This document shows positions 1 through 6,839 of a stretch of DNA of 19,052 bases, in pieces. This DNA is from an uncultured Treponema sp. (GTDB lineage Bacteria; Spirochaetota; Spirochaetia; Treponematales; Treponemataceae): contig CAJPPE010000003.1 in the NCBI GenBank assembly GCA_905372345.1, forward strand, positions 1 to 19,052. The letters run 5' to 3'. Position 1 is the first letter of the stretch, and each line of letters begins with the position of its first letter. Below the pieces are notes generated by a model. It searched no databases, was not told the DNA's origin, and was given only the letters and a program-made list of their open reading frames with translations. The position numbers and the translations under genes are program-made.

Positions 1-1354
1 AAAGATTTTTTTCGTGGGACGGAAGAACTGTTCCTTTGGGTGCATTTTTTGCTCTGCGTAAATGTTTTACCTGAGTGGTATACAAATCTGCTTGTCCGTT
101 TTTTCTCGCCTTTGAATAAAAGACTGTGAGGTTTCCGGCCTTAATCAAAACAGACAAAGGTATACTCTTCCCTGCCCTAGCCTTTATAAAAACATAGCCG
201 CCTGCATAATCCCTTGTGTGAAGCCAAAGGTCTGCCCCCTTAACAAAATGACGCAAAAGCTCATCATTTTCGGCTGCCGTTCGGCCTACTAAAATGGTCC
301 ACCCTTCCGAAAAGAATTTTAAGCCCGGAGCGGTTTTCGTATTTTTTGCTTTTTGCTGAACCGGAATTTTTTCCTTTTGAAGAATTTTTTGAATTAAATA
401 AGGGTTTTCTTCCGTTTTAATTTTTTCTATTTTTTCTTTTAGTTTTTCTATTTCTTTTTCGGCCGATATAATATCTTCTTCCAAGGCCTCTAAACCCGAA
501 ACGGCTTTTTTATATTTTTCGTAATAGAGATTTGCATTTTCTTGGGGTGTTTTTAAGGGCTCCAAAGTAATATTTATTTTTGCACCGTTTTTTGTGTAAT
601 CTTCAAGTTCTATAAATTTCATTCCTTTTTTTATCAGATGAAGGTTTGAAAAAAGCAAATCTCCTGCATTTTTTAAACTTTGAGCATTTAAAAATTCTTC
701 CCTTTTTGCTTTAAGTTTTGATAGAGCTTTTTCGATTTTTAATATTTTAGTTCCGTAAAGGTTTTCGGCTTCGTCCAGCAGGGCTTCTTTTGAAACTTTT
801 GGAGCATTATTAATATACCATTCTTCGACAGCTTCATTAAAACTTTTTGTTTTGTCATACTCGCGAACACAATAATCTTGTTTTTTTATTTTTTGAGGTT
901 CGGGAGTCAGCCAAGTTCCGCCTGATACTTCGCCCTTCTTGGGCCGTCGGTAAAAAGCGTCGATTATAAGGTTATTTTCATCGGTTAAAACTATGTTTGC
1001 TGCCCCGCTCCACAGCCTTAAATATAAAAAAAAGCCCCCTGCTCCGCTTGCAATATTAAGGCGTATAATTCTGTCTTCGTTGAGTTGTTCCGCTTTTAGG
1101 ATTTTTCCGCCCTTGATTCTGGATTTTAAAAGCTCCATAAAACGCATAGGCTTATCGAATTTAGGAATTTTTTTATGTGTAGAATGAAGCCGGCATGCTC
1201 CGGCATCAAGAGAAATAAAAAGAGTAAGAGGCTTATCCTTATATAAATAAAAGACCAAGGCTGTATAAGAGGGCTGAATTATTTTTTGAATAAAATAGCC
1301 CTCTAATTTCAGCTCTTCAAGAATTAGATCTATTTCTTTATTGTTTAAGGACAT
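1..1354 (-). CDS. rqcH: RqcH/NFACT-family ribosome quality control protein (partial, 3' end outside window)
   Basis: The first 451 codons run off the left edge. Family role: RqcH/Rqc2 binds split 50S subunits carrying peptidyl-tRNA and, in bacteria, drives alanine tailing of stalled chains. Seen: an NFACT-N domain at about residues 1-170 with the Asp-Arg pair (D94-R95, context NEDRII) that matches the functionally required DR motif of RqcH; a Lys/Glu-rich helical coiled-coil region at about 200-335; and the NFACT-R domain from about 345 (GWTILVGR, then AENDELL, DLWLH, and FYSKAR followed by VKH). The usual PGSHV motif reads AGGYV here. It looks shorter than the ~570 residues usual in Firmicutes, inferred because 451 residues already reach near the end of NFACT-R. 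Its ATG overlaps the preceding stop codon as TAATG, so translation is probably coupled. The older name 'fibronectin-binding protein' is a family label I would not rely on. Confidence 0.88.
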   Translation of the reverse strand, partial: MSLNNKEIDLILEELKLEGYFIQKIIQPSYTALVFYLYKDKPLTLFISLDAGACRLHSTHKKIPKFDKPMRFMELLKSRIKGGKILKAEQLNEDRIIRLNIASGAGGFFLYLRLWSGAANIVLTDENNLIIDAFYRRPKKGEVSGGTWLTPEPQKIKKQDYCVREYDKTKSFNEAVEEWYINNAPKVSKEALLDEAENLYGTKILKIEKALSKLKAKREEFLNAQSLKNAGDLLFSNLHLIKKGMKFIELEDYTKNGAKINITLEPLKTPQENANLYYEKYKKAVSGLEALEEDIISAEKEIEKLKEKIEKIKTEENPYLIQKILQKEKIPVQQKAKNTKTAPGLKFFSEGWTILVGRTAAENDELLRHFVKGADLWLHTRDYAGGYVFIKARAGKSIPLSVLIKAGNLTVFYSKARKNGQADLYTTQVKHLRRAKNAPKGTVLPSHEKNL

Positions 1355-3603
1355 TAAAACCCGAATCCTTTTAAAAGATCTTTTACCTTGTTTTCAGCTT
1401 CTTTTTTTACCTCGTTTTGTGCTTCTTTTATTTTTCCTGCGGCAATATCTTTTATACGTTTTTCGGCTTCAGCCTTCTTTTTGTCTAAGATTTTTTCATA
1501 ATTTTTTACGTCATTAAGAAGTTTTTTAGCCTTATTTGCTGAGGACATAAAGGTGTCAATTTCTTTTTTGTAAGTTTCTTTTTGCTCATCAAGCCATTTT
1601 TGTCCCTGCTTTAAAAGTTCTGCTTTTACTTTTTCAACCTGACGGGCAAATTCTTTTTTTAAGGCTGCCGCTATCTGATTATCTACATCCGTATCGACAT
1701 CAAGGCTAAACCTTTCTCCCTTATTGATTGTAAGAGTTGTTTTTATGTTTATTTTTTTTATATCGGATAAAATGTTTTGATAGATTTCAAAAACAAAGGC
1801 CGGTTCAAATTTTTGAACGGTAAGAACGCTTTTCATGATTTCCATATTTGCATTTATAACTACATCCTTATTTTTAGAAACCTTTACACCGCCTCCGGTT
1901 TTTAAGATACCTGTAAGAGAAGGAACGGCATCTGCCGGCGAAGGAATATCCATATCCAAGCCTTCAAATGTAAAATCGGTATCGACGAGCTCATTGGTAT
2001 AAGAGCGTAAATCGATAATACCCTCTGCAGTTTCTTTTAATTTTCCGTGGGCTGCATTTAAATTAATTGTAAGAGGAATACCGAGTTTATCGTAATCATT
2101 AGTTATGGCCTTAGCTCTTCCTCCGATTTCAAAAACTTCCTTTTCGGGATGATGACCTGAAAGCGAAATATTCCTTATCAAGAAAGTCGGAACCGAATCC
2201 TTACCGAAGATAAAGGTTTTGCCGGGAAGGCGTTCCATAGCCTTAGATTTTTGAGCCAATGTAAGTTCCTTTTCTTGTTTAGGCTGTTTTTGAGAGCTTT
2301 GTAAAAGTTCCATTCCTTGAACAAAATAAGGATAATATGTACCAAGAGTATTTACTATAAAAGTGTTTATAAGATCGGCAACCAGTTTTTTTCCGGTATC
2401 GATATTGATAGATTTTATTTGCCCTGCAATTTTGTTTAGGCGGTTTAAGTCATTTTTAATTGACTCGCCTGCTTCCCGTGCCAGCCGGTCAACATCCTTT
2501 ATATCGTTTTGAACATCATTAAAAAGGCGGTTTGCCAAATCAAAATCATCCTGCCCTGTTTTAACAACTTTTTGAATAATTTCGATTAATTCTTGAAGCT
2601 GTTTTATATCATTAATCTTATTTATGTCTATGGCCATTAGTTTTTGAACAGCCTCAACGGTATCGGCGACCTGTTTTTCTACATCGTCCTTAGTCTTAAT
2701 CCATTTTTGAGCCATCGGATCTACGGAATTTATAATTTTCTCGGTAATTTCAGGAGTTTTAAAAGCCGCCTTTTCGCGTTCAAGAATTTTTCTCGGATCT
2801 ATTTGATCTTGAACGGCTTTTAAACCGCTGTCAACGGATACTTGGGACTGCACTTTTTTTAGTTCAGCATTTATAAGTTCCGTTATGGGATTTGGCTTCT
2901 TATTGGGATCTACAGGTTTTTGTTTTTTTGGAGGCAAGGCTCCGGAAGTTGTTCTTTCGGTATTCCATGTAAAACCTTCAATCGCCATATTTTCTGCAAC
3001 AAATTTTCCTCGGCTTAATTCCAAAAGGTTAAAATAAAAGTCTATATTTTGGATTTCAAATAAATTGCGCATGGGCTCTTTTTTATTTGCAACCTTATAT
3101 CCTTGGATTCTAAATCTAGTGTTAAACAAGTCGAAGTCTACAAGGCTTACCTCACATTTCGCACCGAAGGCAGCTTCCGAACCTCCGACTACAATTTTTT
3201 TTGCCAATACGTTTCTAAAAATATATACAAAGAATAGAACGGCAAAAACGCAGGCCAAAGCACCTAGTACTGCCGGAAAATTTACCCTTCCCTTTTGTCT
3301 GCCTATTTCCAAAGCTATTTTGTTTATTCGTTTTAATTGGGTTTTATCGTTTATCTTTGTTTTATCGAATTGGAAATACTCTTTGTTTGTTTTTTCATCG
3401 ATACTTGAAACTATAAAACCTTGGATAAAATCTTTATCTGCCGGTATGAAAATCTTTTTATAGATTTTTCGATTAAGAGATCTTTTTGTATAGCGCTTTT
3501 TAAAAAGTCTTTTTACCTTTTCAAGTTTTTTAGCTTCTTTAGCGGCCCTTTTGGCAGCTTTTATTTCATCTTTTTGCAATGATTCGTTATTTTTATCCGT
3601 CAT
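1354..3603 (-). CDS. AsmA-like single-pass envelope protein, TIGR03545-like family
   Basis: A 749-residue protein. Seen: a highly basic, Lys-rich cytoplasmic N-terminus (1-108), one transmembrane segment (about 109-129), then an AsmA-like start with alternating hydrophobic strands, a short VANKKEPMRNLFEI stretch and a Leu/Gly-rich repeat (about 135-225). After a Pro-rich linker come a long helical section (about 235-440), a second beta-rich section (about 470-650), and a Lys/Glu/Ala-rich coiled coil to the end. The layout suggests a protein anchored in the inner membrane and reaching into the periplasm. From memory, family TIGR03545 is uncharacterised, found in outer-membrane bacteria and usually encoded beside TIGR03546, which is what is seen here. 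The resemblance to AsmA-type lipid-transport bridges is inferred from the pattern only. It starts 1 nt after the upstream gene and overlaps rqcH by 1 nt. Confidence 0.75.
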   Translation of the reverse strand: MTDKNNESLQKDEIKAAKRAAKEAKKLEKVKRLFKKRYTKRSLNRKIYKKIFIPADKDFIQGFIVSSIDEKTNKEYFQFDKTKINDKTQLKRINKIALEIGRQKGRVNFPAVLGALACVFAVLFFVYIFRNVLAKKIVVGGSEAAFGAKCEVSLVDFDLFNTRFRIQGYKVANKKEPMRNLFEIQNIDFYFNLLELSRGKFVAENMAIEGFTWNTERTTSGALPPKKQKPVDPNKKPNPITELINAELKKVQSQVSVDSGLKAVQDQIDPRKILEREKAAFKTPEITEKIINSVDPMAQKWIKTKDDVEKQVADTVEAVQKLMAIDINKINDIKQLQELIEIIQKVVKTGQDDFDLANRLFNDVQNDIKDVDRLAREAGESIKNDLNRLNKIAGQIKSINIDTGKKLVADLINTFIVNTLGTYYPYFVQGMELLQSSQKQPKQEKELTLAQKSKAMERLPGKTFIFGKDSVPTFLIRNISLSGHHPEKEVFEIGGRAKAITNDYDKLGIPLTINLNAAHGKLKETAEGIIDLRSYTNELVDTDFTFEGLDMDIPSPADAVPSLTGILKTGGGVKVSKNKDVVINANMEIMKSVLTVQKFEPAFVFEIYQNILSDIKKINIKTTLTINKGERFSLDVDTDVDNQIAAALKKEFARQVEKVKAELLKQGQKWLDEQKETYKKEIDTFMSSANKAKKLLNDVKNYEKILDKKKAEAEKRIKDIAAGKIKEAQNEVKKEAENKVKDLLKGFGF

Positions 3604-3604
3604 A

Positions 3605-4123
3605 TTAAAAATTGTCCTTTATATCAGATATTTTTGTCAAATGTCGAAGAAGCGGTATCTTACCCAAAAGGCCGACACCCTTTACATTTACAGCAGGCTG
3701 CATATATTTTCTATATTTTGCTACTATAATTCTTGTTAAGATGTATACTGGAGTATACAGTGTAAGTCCCCAAATTATGCCTCCTAAGACCATTGTGTTC
3801 GAAAGCTTAAAAAGAGCGACAAAAGGTATGTTTTCTAAGGCGATAAAGATGGGGCGTAAAAATGATAATTGAACAGCCCAAAAGCCTATATTGTTTATTA
3901 TTATATCCATAAAGGGGGTTACAAAGCCTAATAAAATAAAAGAGATAAAAAAGGCTCCTTTATTTATGCGGATAAAAATAGACAAAAAAAACAAAAATGT
4001 AAAGGTTAAATTATTTTTTGGCAATATTGCCAAAAAAAGACCTAAGGCAACAGCGTGAGCTATATCACCGGGGTGAGCATTTGCATTAATAGCTTTAAAA
4101 AATGAAGTTACATATTTTATCAT
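3605..4123 (-). CDS. Small polytopic membrane protein, TIGR03546/DUF2062-like
   Basis: A 172-residue hydrophobic protein. Seen: an amphipathic N-terminus, then the stretch from HPGDIAHAVALGLF to ILP (about 17-35), which resembles the DUF2062/TIGR03546 entry motif; hydrophobic segments at about 24-34, 39-52, 57-76, 80-97 and 112-134; and a basic tail. It lies directly upstream of the AsmA-like gene with a 1-nt gap, the pairing I remember for TIGR03546 and TIGR03545, so the two probably form one membrane assembly. No catalytic residues are evident. The ATG at 4121-4123 is the only plausible start, since an in-frame stop lies five codons upstream. It has no properly spaced Shine-Dalgarno; a strong AGGAGG-type sequence sits 25 nt away. 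Function is unknown; a role in envelope lipid handling is a guess from its partner. Confidence 0.72.
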   Translation of the reverse strand: MIKYVTSFFKAINANAHPGDIAHAVALGLFLAILPKNNLTFTFLFFLSIFIRINKGAFFISFILLGFVTPFMDIIINNIGFWAVQLSFLRPIFIALENIPFVALFKLSNTMVLGGIIWGLTLYTPVYILTRIIVAKYRKYMQPAVNVKGVGLLGKIPLLRHLTKISDIKDNF

Positions 4124-4148
4124 AGAAATAAGGCTTTAAAAACCTATT

Positions 4149-4156
4149 ACCTCCTC
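4149..4156 (-). promoter_or_regulatory. Strong Shine-Dalgarno sequence at non-functional spacing
   Basis: On the minus strand the sequence GAGGAGGT lies between the glgA remnant and the TIGR03546-like gene. It is 25 nt from the ATG at 4123, far beyond the usual 5-10 nt, and no ATG, GTG or TTG occurs in between. It may be a relic of a lost gene start, or a ribosome standby site. Confidence 0.4.
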
Positions 4157-4187
4157 TATAAACAGTTTTTGCAAGGATTACTTAAGT

Positions 4188-4334
4188 CTATAGCATAGAA
4201 GCTTTTTTTTCAATAGCGTCGGCATATACTTTTAGATATTTTTCCGCAGCTATAGTCCAGCCGAACTTTTTAGACATGGCCTTGGTTCTCATCTTTTTTA
4301 TGTGATCTTTTTTATTATACCAAGCATAACAAAA
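4188..4334 (-). pseudogene. C-terminal remnant of glycogen synthase (glgA)
   Basis: Read on the minus strand, this open stretch ends at a TAG (4188-4190). It encodes AWYNKKDHIKKMRTKAM, then SKKFGWTIAAEKYLKVY and ADAI, which matches the C-terminal signature of bacterial and plant ADP-glucose glycogen synthases (a Trp-Tyr, a Met-Arg region, 'FSW..SA..Y...Y'). Upstream of about 4330 the similarity stops, and an in-frame stop occurs at 4368-4370. About 45 codons of a ~480-residue enzyme therefore remain, with none of the catalytic residues. It shares its strand with the AsmA-like operon downstream, so it is best read as the tail left by a deletion or a recombination breakpoint. A free-standing 34-residue peptide starting at an internal ATG cannot be excluded but seems unlikely. 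Confidence 0.68.
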
Positions 4335-4345
4335 AATCGTAACTT

Positions 4346-4351
4346 TATAAT
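4346..4351 (+). promoter_or_regulatory. Possible -10 box (TATAAT) for the SIMPL lipoprotein gene
   Basis: A perfect TATAAT lies 79 nt before the lipoprotein ATG, upstream of the leader hairpin. I see no good -35 at 16-18 nt and no TG extension, so this is only a candidate. Confidence 0.3.
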
Positions 4352-4374
4352 GCAAAATTTTGTTGTTTTACTGT

Positions 4375-4419
4375 ACTTACAAATGCTTTTTTCGGCTTTT
4401 GTAAGTGCTTGTTTTTTTT
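4375..4419 (+). terminator. Terminator-like hairpin plus U8 in the leader of the lipoprotein gene (possible attenuator)
   Basis: ACTTACAAA (4375-4383) pairs perfectly with TTTGTAAGT (4398-4406). After one T-T mismatch the stem continues with G-C, C-G and T-G pairs, closing a 6-nt loop. Five bases later comes a run of eight T (4412-4419), and the Shine-Dalgarno GGAGG starts on the next base. The upstream genes run on the opposite strand, so this cannot be an ordinary end-of-operon terminator on the plus strand; it would act on the lipoprotein mRNA leader. The stem is AT-rich and so only moderately stable. Confidence 0.5.
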
Positions 4420-4429
4420 GGAGGCTTTT

Positions 4430-5179
4430 ATGAAAGATTCTATTATTAAAGGCATAAAACTTATCGGCGTTTTATGTATCGGTTTTGTTTTATTTGGAGC
4501 ATGCAGTCCTCAAGCAAGCGAAAAGCGTTTTGTAAGCGTTACAGGACGATCTTCTATTTCTAAATCTCCTGATCAGGTTTCAATTTCGTTTTCGGTTTTT
4601 TCTAAGGATAGGGACTTATCCGCGGCAAAAAAGAAAAATGATGCGGCAATTTTAAAATTAAAAGAGCTTTTTGAAAAATATAAAATCGAACAAAAAAATA
4701 TAAGTATTGAACGCATAAATATTAACCCTAGATCCAGATATAGAGACAATGGTGATGAATATTTTGACGGATATGAGGTGGTACAAAACATAGCCGTTCT
4801 TCTTACAAAGATAGAAGATTACGAAGTATTTTTAACCGACCTTTTAAATACGGGGGTAGATAGAATCTACAATGTAGGCTTTTCGGTTGCCGATATGAGA
4901 AAACTAATGGACGAGGCAAGGGCTGAGGCTGTAAAAGCAGCTGAAGAAAAAGCTCTCCTTCTTTGTAAGGCAGCCCCCAACGGCGGAAAATCCATTTCTT
5001 TAGGAAAAATAATCAGCATAAGCGAGGAACCTACAGGTATGTTCCAACGAAACTATTATAATTATGCTGCCCAAAATATGAAACAAGCCGCCGATTATGA
5101 GGCAGCAGGCGGAAATTTTTCTCCCATGGGACAGATTGAAGTTTCTGCGGAAATAAGCGTTGTCTTTGAATTAGAGTAG
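4430..5179 (+). CDS. SIMPL-domain (DUF541) lipoprotein
   Basis: A 249-residue exported protein. Seen: a lysine-containing N-terminus, a hydrophobic segment (about 11-24) and a Cys at residue 25 in the context LFGAC, a relaxed lipobox of the spirochaetal kind. The mature part carries the SIMPL/DUF541 pattern: FVSVTGRSSISKSPDQVSIS at the start, a long helix with LFEKYKI, a central YEVVQNIAVLLTKIEDYE, a helix rich in Ala/Glu (ARAEAVKAAEEKALLL), and a final beta strand (IEVSAEISVVFEL). Family members are periplasmic or outer-membrane-associated and mostly of unknown function; some are linked to oxidative stress. I chose the ATG at 4430 because GGAGG ends 5 nt before it; an in-frame TTG at 4409 has no ribosome site. 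It is a single gene, preceded by a terminator-like leader hairpin and followed by the permease promoter. Confidence 0.85.
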   Translation: MKDSIIKGIKLIGVLCIGFVLFGACSPQASEKRFVSVTGRSSISKSPDQVSISFSVFSKDRDLSAAKKKNDAAILKLKELFEKYKIEQKNISIERININPRSRYRDNGDEYFDGYEVVQNIAVLLTKIEDYEVFLTDLLNTGVDRIYNVGFSVADMRKLMDEARAEAVKAAEEKALLLCKAAPNGGKSISLGKIISISEEPTGMFQRNYYNYAAQNMKQAADYEAAGGNFSPMGQIEVSAEISVVFELE

Positions 5180-5215
5180 GTTTTTTAAATATTCATTTTT
5201 TGTTTTATTCCCCGA

Positions 5216-5244
5216 TTGACTGTCTTTTTATTTTGATGTAAACT
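5216..5244 (+). promoter_or_regulatory. Sigma-70 promoter of the permease gene
   Basis: TTGACT (5216-5221), 17-nt spacer, TAAACT (5239-5244). The predicted start point near 5251 leaves a short leader that contains AGGAG (5261-5265), 8 nt before the ATG. Confidence 0.62.
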
Positions 5245-5273
5245 GAGGTTAATTTTATAAAGGAGTTATTCTT

Positions 5274-6692
5274 ATGCAGAAAACGAATGAAGCAAAAAAA
5301 ATTTTCTGGTACACGTTGGCTTTTATGGCGTTTTCAACCGTCTGGAGTATGGGAAATATCATCAATGGATATTCCGAATACGGCGGATTGAAGGCCATAA
5401 TTTCATGGGTTTTAATTTTTTCAATTTATTTTATTCCTTATTCGCTTATGGTCGGTGAATTAGGTGCCACTTTTAAAAATTCCGGTGGAGGAGTGAGTTC
5501 GTGGATTGATGGTACAATCGGAAAAAAGATTGCATATTATGCTGGTTGGACTTATTGGGTTGTCCATATGCCGTATATTTCTCAAAAACCGTCAAGAGTG
5601 TTAATCTCATTTAGTTGGATGATTTTTCAGGATAAGAGTATAAGCAGTGCAAATATCACTATTCTATCTCTTGTTTCCTTAGTAATTTTCTTGGTTGTAT
5701 TATATTTGGCATCAAGAGGTGTTAACTTTATAAAGAAAGTTGCAACAGTTGCTGGTTCTTCAATGTTCATAATGTCAATTATGTTCATCTTTATGGCTAT
5801 CTCCGCTCCTTATATTACAGGTGCAAAGGTATTAAGCAATACTTATTCTTTAAAAACCTTTATGCCGGCATTTGATGTTAAATTCTTTACTTCACTGTCA
5901 ATTTTGGTTTTTGCCGTAGGCGGATGTGAAAAGATTTCTCCTTATGTAAATAAGATGAAAAATCCTTCAAAAGATTTTCCTAAGGGAATGATTTCTCTTG
6001 TAATAATGGTTTGTTTTACTGCAATTATTGGAACTTTTGCATTGTCATTAATGTTTGATACAAACAATGTTCCCAAAGATTTAATGACAAACGGAGCTTA
6101 TTACGCATTTGCAAAATTAGGAGAATATTACGGTCTCGGAAATTTCTTTATGATAGTGTACGCTATTGTAGATTTTTGCGGACAGATTTCGGTCATGGTT
6201 CTTTCAATTGATGCTCCTTTAAGAATATTACTTGAAAGTACTGATGATGAATTTATTCCTAAAACTTTGTTTAAGAAAAATAAGTTCGGCTCATACGTAA
6301 ACGGTCTTAAATTAATAGGTATAATAGTTTCTATTCTTATCATAATTCCGATATTTGGAATAAAACAAGTTGATGAATTGGTAAGATGGCTTGTAAAACT
6401 TAATTCAGTTTGTATGCCTCTTCGATACTTATGGGTATTTGTAGCTTATATTGCTCTTAAAAAACACGCTGAGAAATTTAATTCCGAATATTATCTTACA
6501 AAGAATAAAACTATCGGCTATATCTTAGGCGGCTGGTGCTTTTTCTTTACAGCATTTGCCTGTGTTTTGGGGATGTACTCTGAAACATCTCCATTCCAGA
6601 CAATATTGAATATCTGTACCCCAATCGTTTTAATAGTTTTAGGTCTAATAATGCCTACAATTGCAAAAAAACAAAGAGAGAACGTCAGGTAA
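5274..6692 (+). CDS. APC-superfamily amino-acid permease
   Basis: A 472-residue integral membrane protein with about twelve hydrophobic helices, the usual length and number for APC-type amino-acid transporters (the AA_permease_2 type that includes glutamate/GABA and arginine/agmatine antiporters). Seen: TM1 with SMGNIINGYSEYG at the expected broken helix, TM2 followed by GELGATFKNSGGGVSSWI and GKKIAYYAGWTYW, the central FAVGGCEKISPYVNKMKNPSKDFP resembling the TM6 substrate region and its following loop, and a basic C-terminus (KKQRENVR). The substrate cannot be told from sequence. It stands alone, with its own promoter and a strong terminator 27 nt after the stop codon. By eye its coding sequence is more AT-rich than its neighbours (many TTA, ATT, AAT, GTT), which could mean acquisition by transfer or simply the bias of a membrane protein. 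Confidence 0.85.
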   Translation: MQKTNEAKKIFWYTLAFMAFSTVWSMGNIINGYSEYGGLKAIISWVLIFSIYFIPYSLMVGELGATFKNSGGGVSSWIDGTIGKKIAYYAGWTYWVVHMPYISQKPSRVLISFSWMIFQDKSISSANITILSLVSLVIFLVVLYLASRGVNFIKKVATVAGSSMFIMSIMFIFMAISAPYITGAKVLSNTYSLKTFMPAFDVKFFTSLSILVFAVGGCEKISPYVNKMKNPSKDFPKGMISLVIMVCFTAIIGTFALSLMFDTNNVPKDLMTNGAYYAFAKLGEYYGLGNFFMIVYAIVDFCGQISVMVLSIDAPLRILLESTDDEFIPKTLFKKNKFGSYVNGLKLIGIIVSILIIIPIFGIKQVDELVRWLVKLNSVCMPLRYLWVFVAYIALKKHAEKFNSEYYLTKNKTIGYILGGWCFFFTAFACVLGMYSETSPFQTILNICTPIVLIVLGLIMPTIAKKQRENVR

Positions 6693-6718
6693 TAACAGCT
6701 GAATGTTTTAATTATTTT

Positions 6719-6755
6719 GCCGATGCTTTTTAACATTAAAGCATCGGCGTTTTTG
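6719..6755 (+). terminator. Rho-independent terminator after the permease gene
   Basis: A perfect 11-bp stem, GCCGATGCTTT (6719-6729) with AAAGCATCGGC (6738-6748), encloses an 8-nt loop and is followed by GTTTTTG. It separates the permease from the aspS promoter. Confidence 0.88.
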
Positions 6756-6802
6756 TTTATATTTGCTATTACATAATTTACGAAGTATTGATTTTTTCCC
6801 TA

Positions 6803-6831
6803 TTGCATAGCTTTTGCATTTTAACTATAAT
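6803..6831 (+). promoter_or_regulatory. Sigma-70 promoter of aspS, predicted leaderless
   Basis: TTGCAT (6803-6808), 17-nt spacer, perfect TATAAT (6826-6831). The expected start point (6837-6839) falls 1-3 nt before the aspS ATG at 6840, and no Shine-Dalgarno is present. Confidence 0.75.
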
Positions 6832-6839
6832 ATTCAATT

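Noticed and set aside
4409-4429. Upstream TTG start for the SIMPL lipoprotein
   Set aside because: No ribosome site precedes it, and it would add residues before a complete signal peptide; the ATG at 4430 has GGAGG at good spacing.
4124-4429. Search for a small RNA, tRNA or riboswitch in the 306-base gene-poor stretch
   Set aside because: No cloverleaf or known riboswitch core is visible; the glgA remnant, the displaced ribosome site and the leader hairpin account for the recognisable structure.
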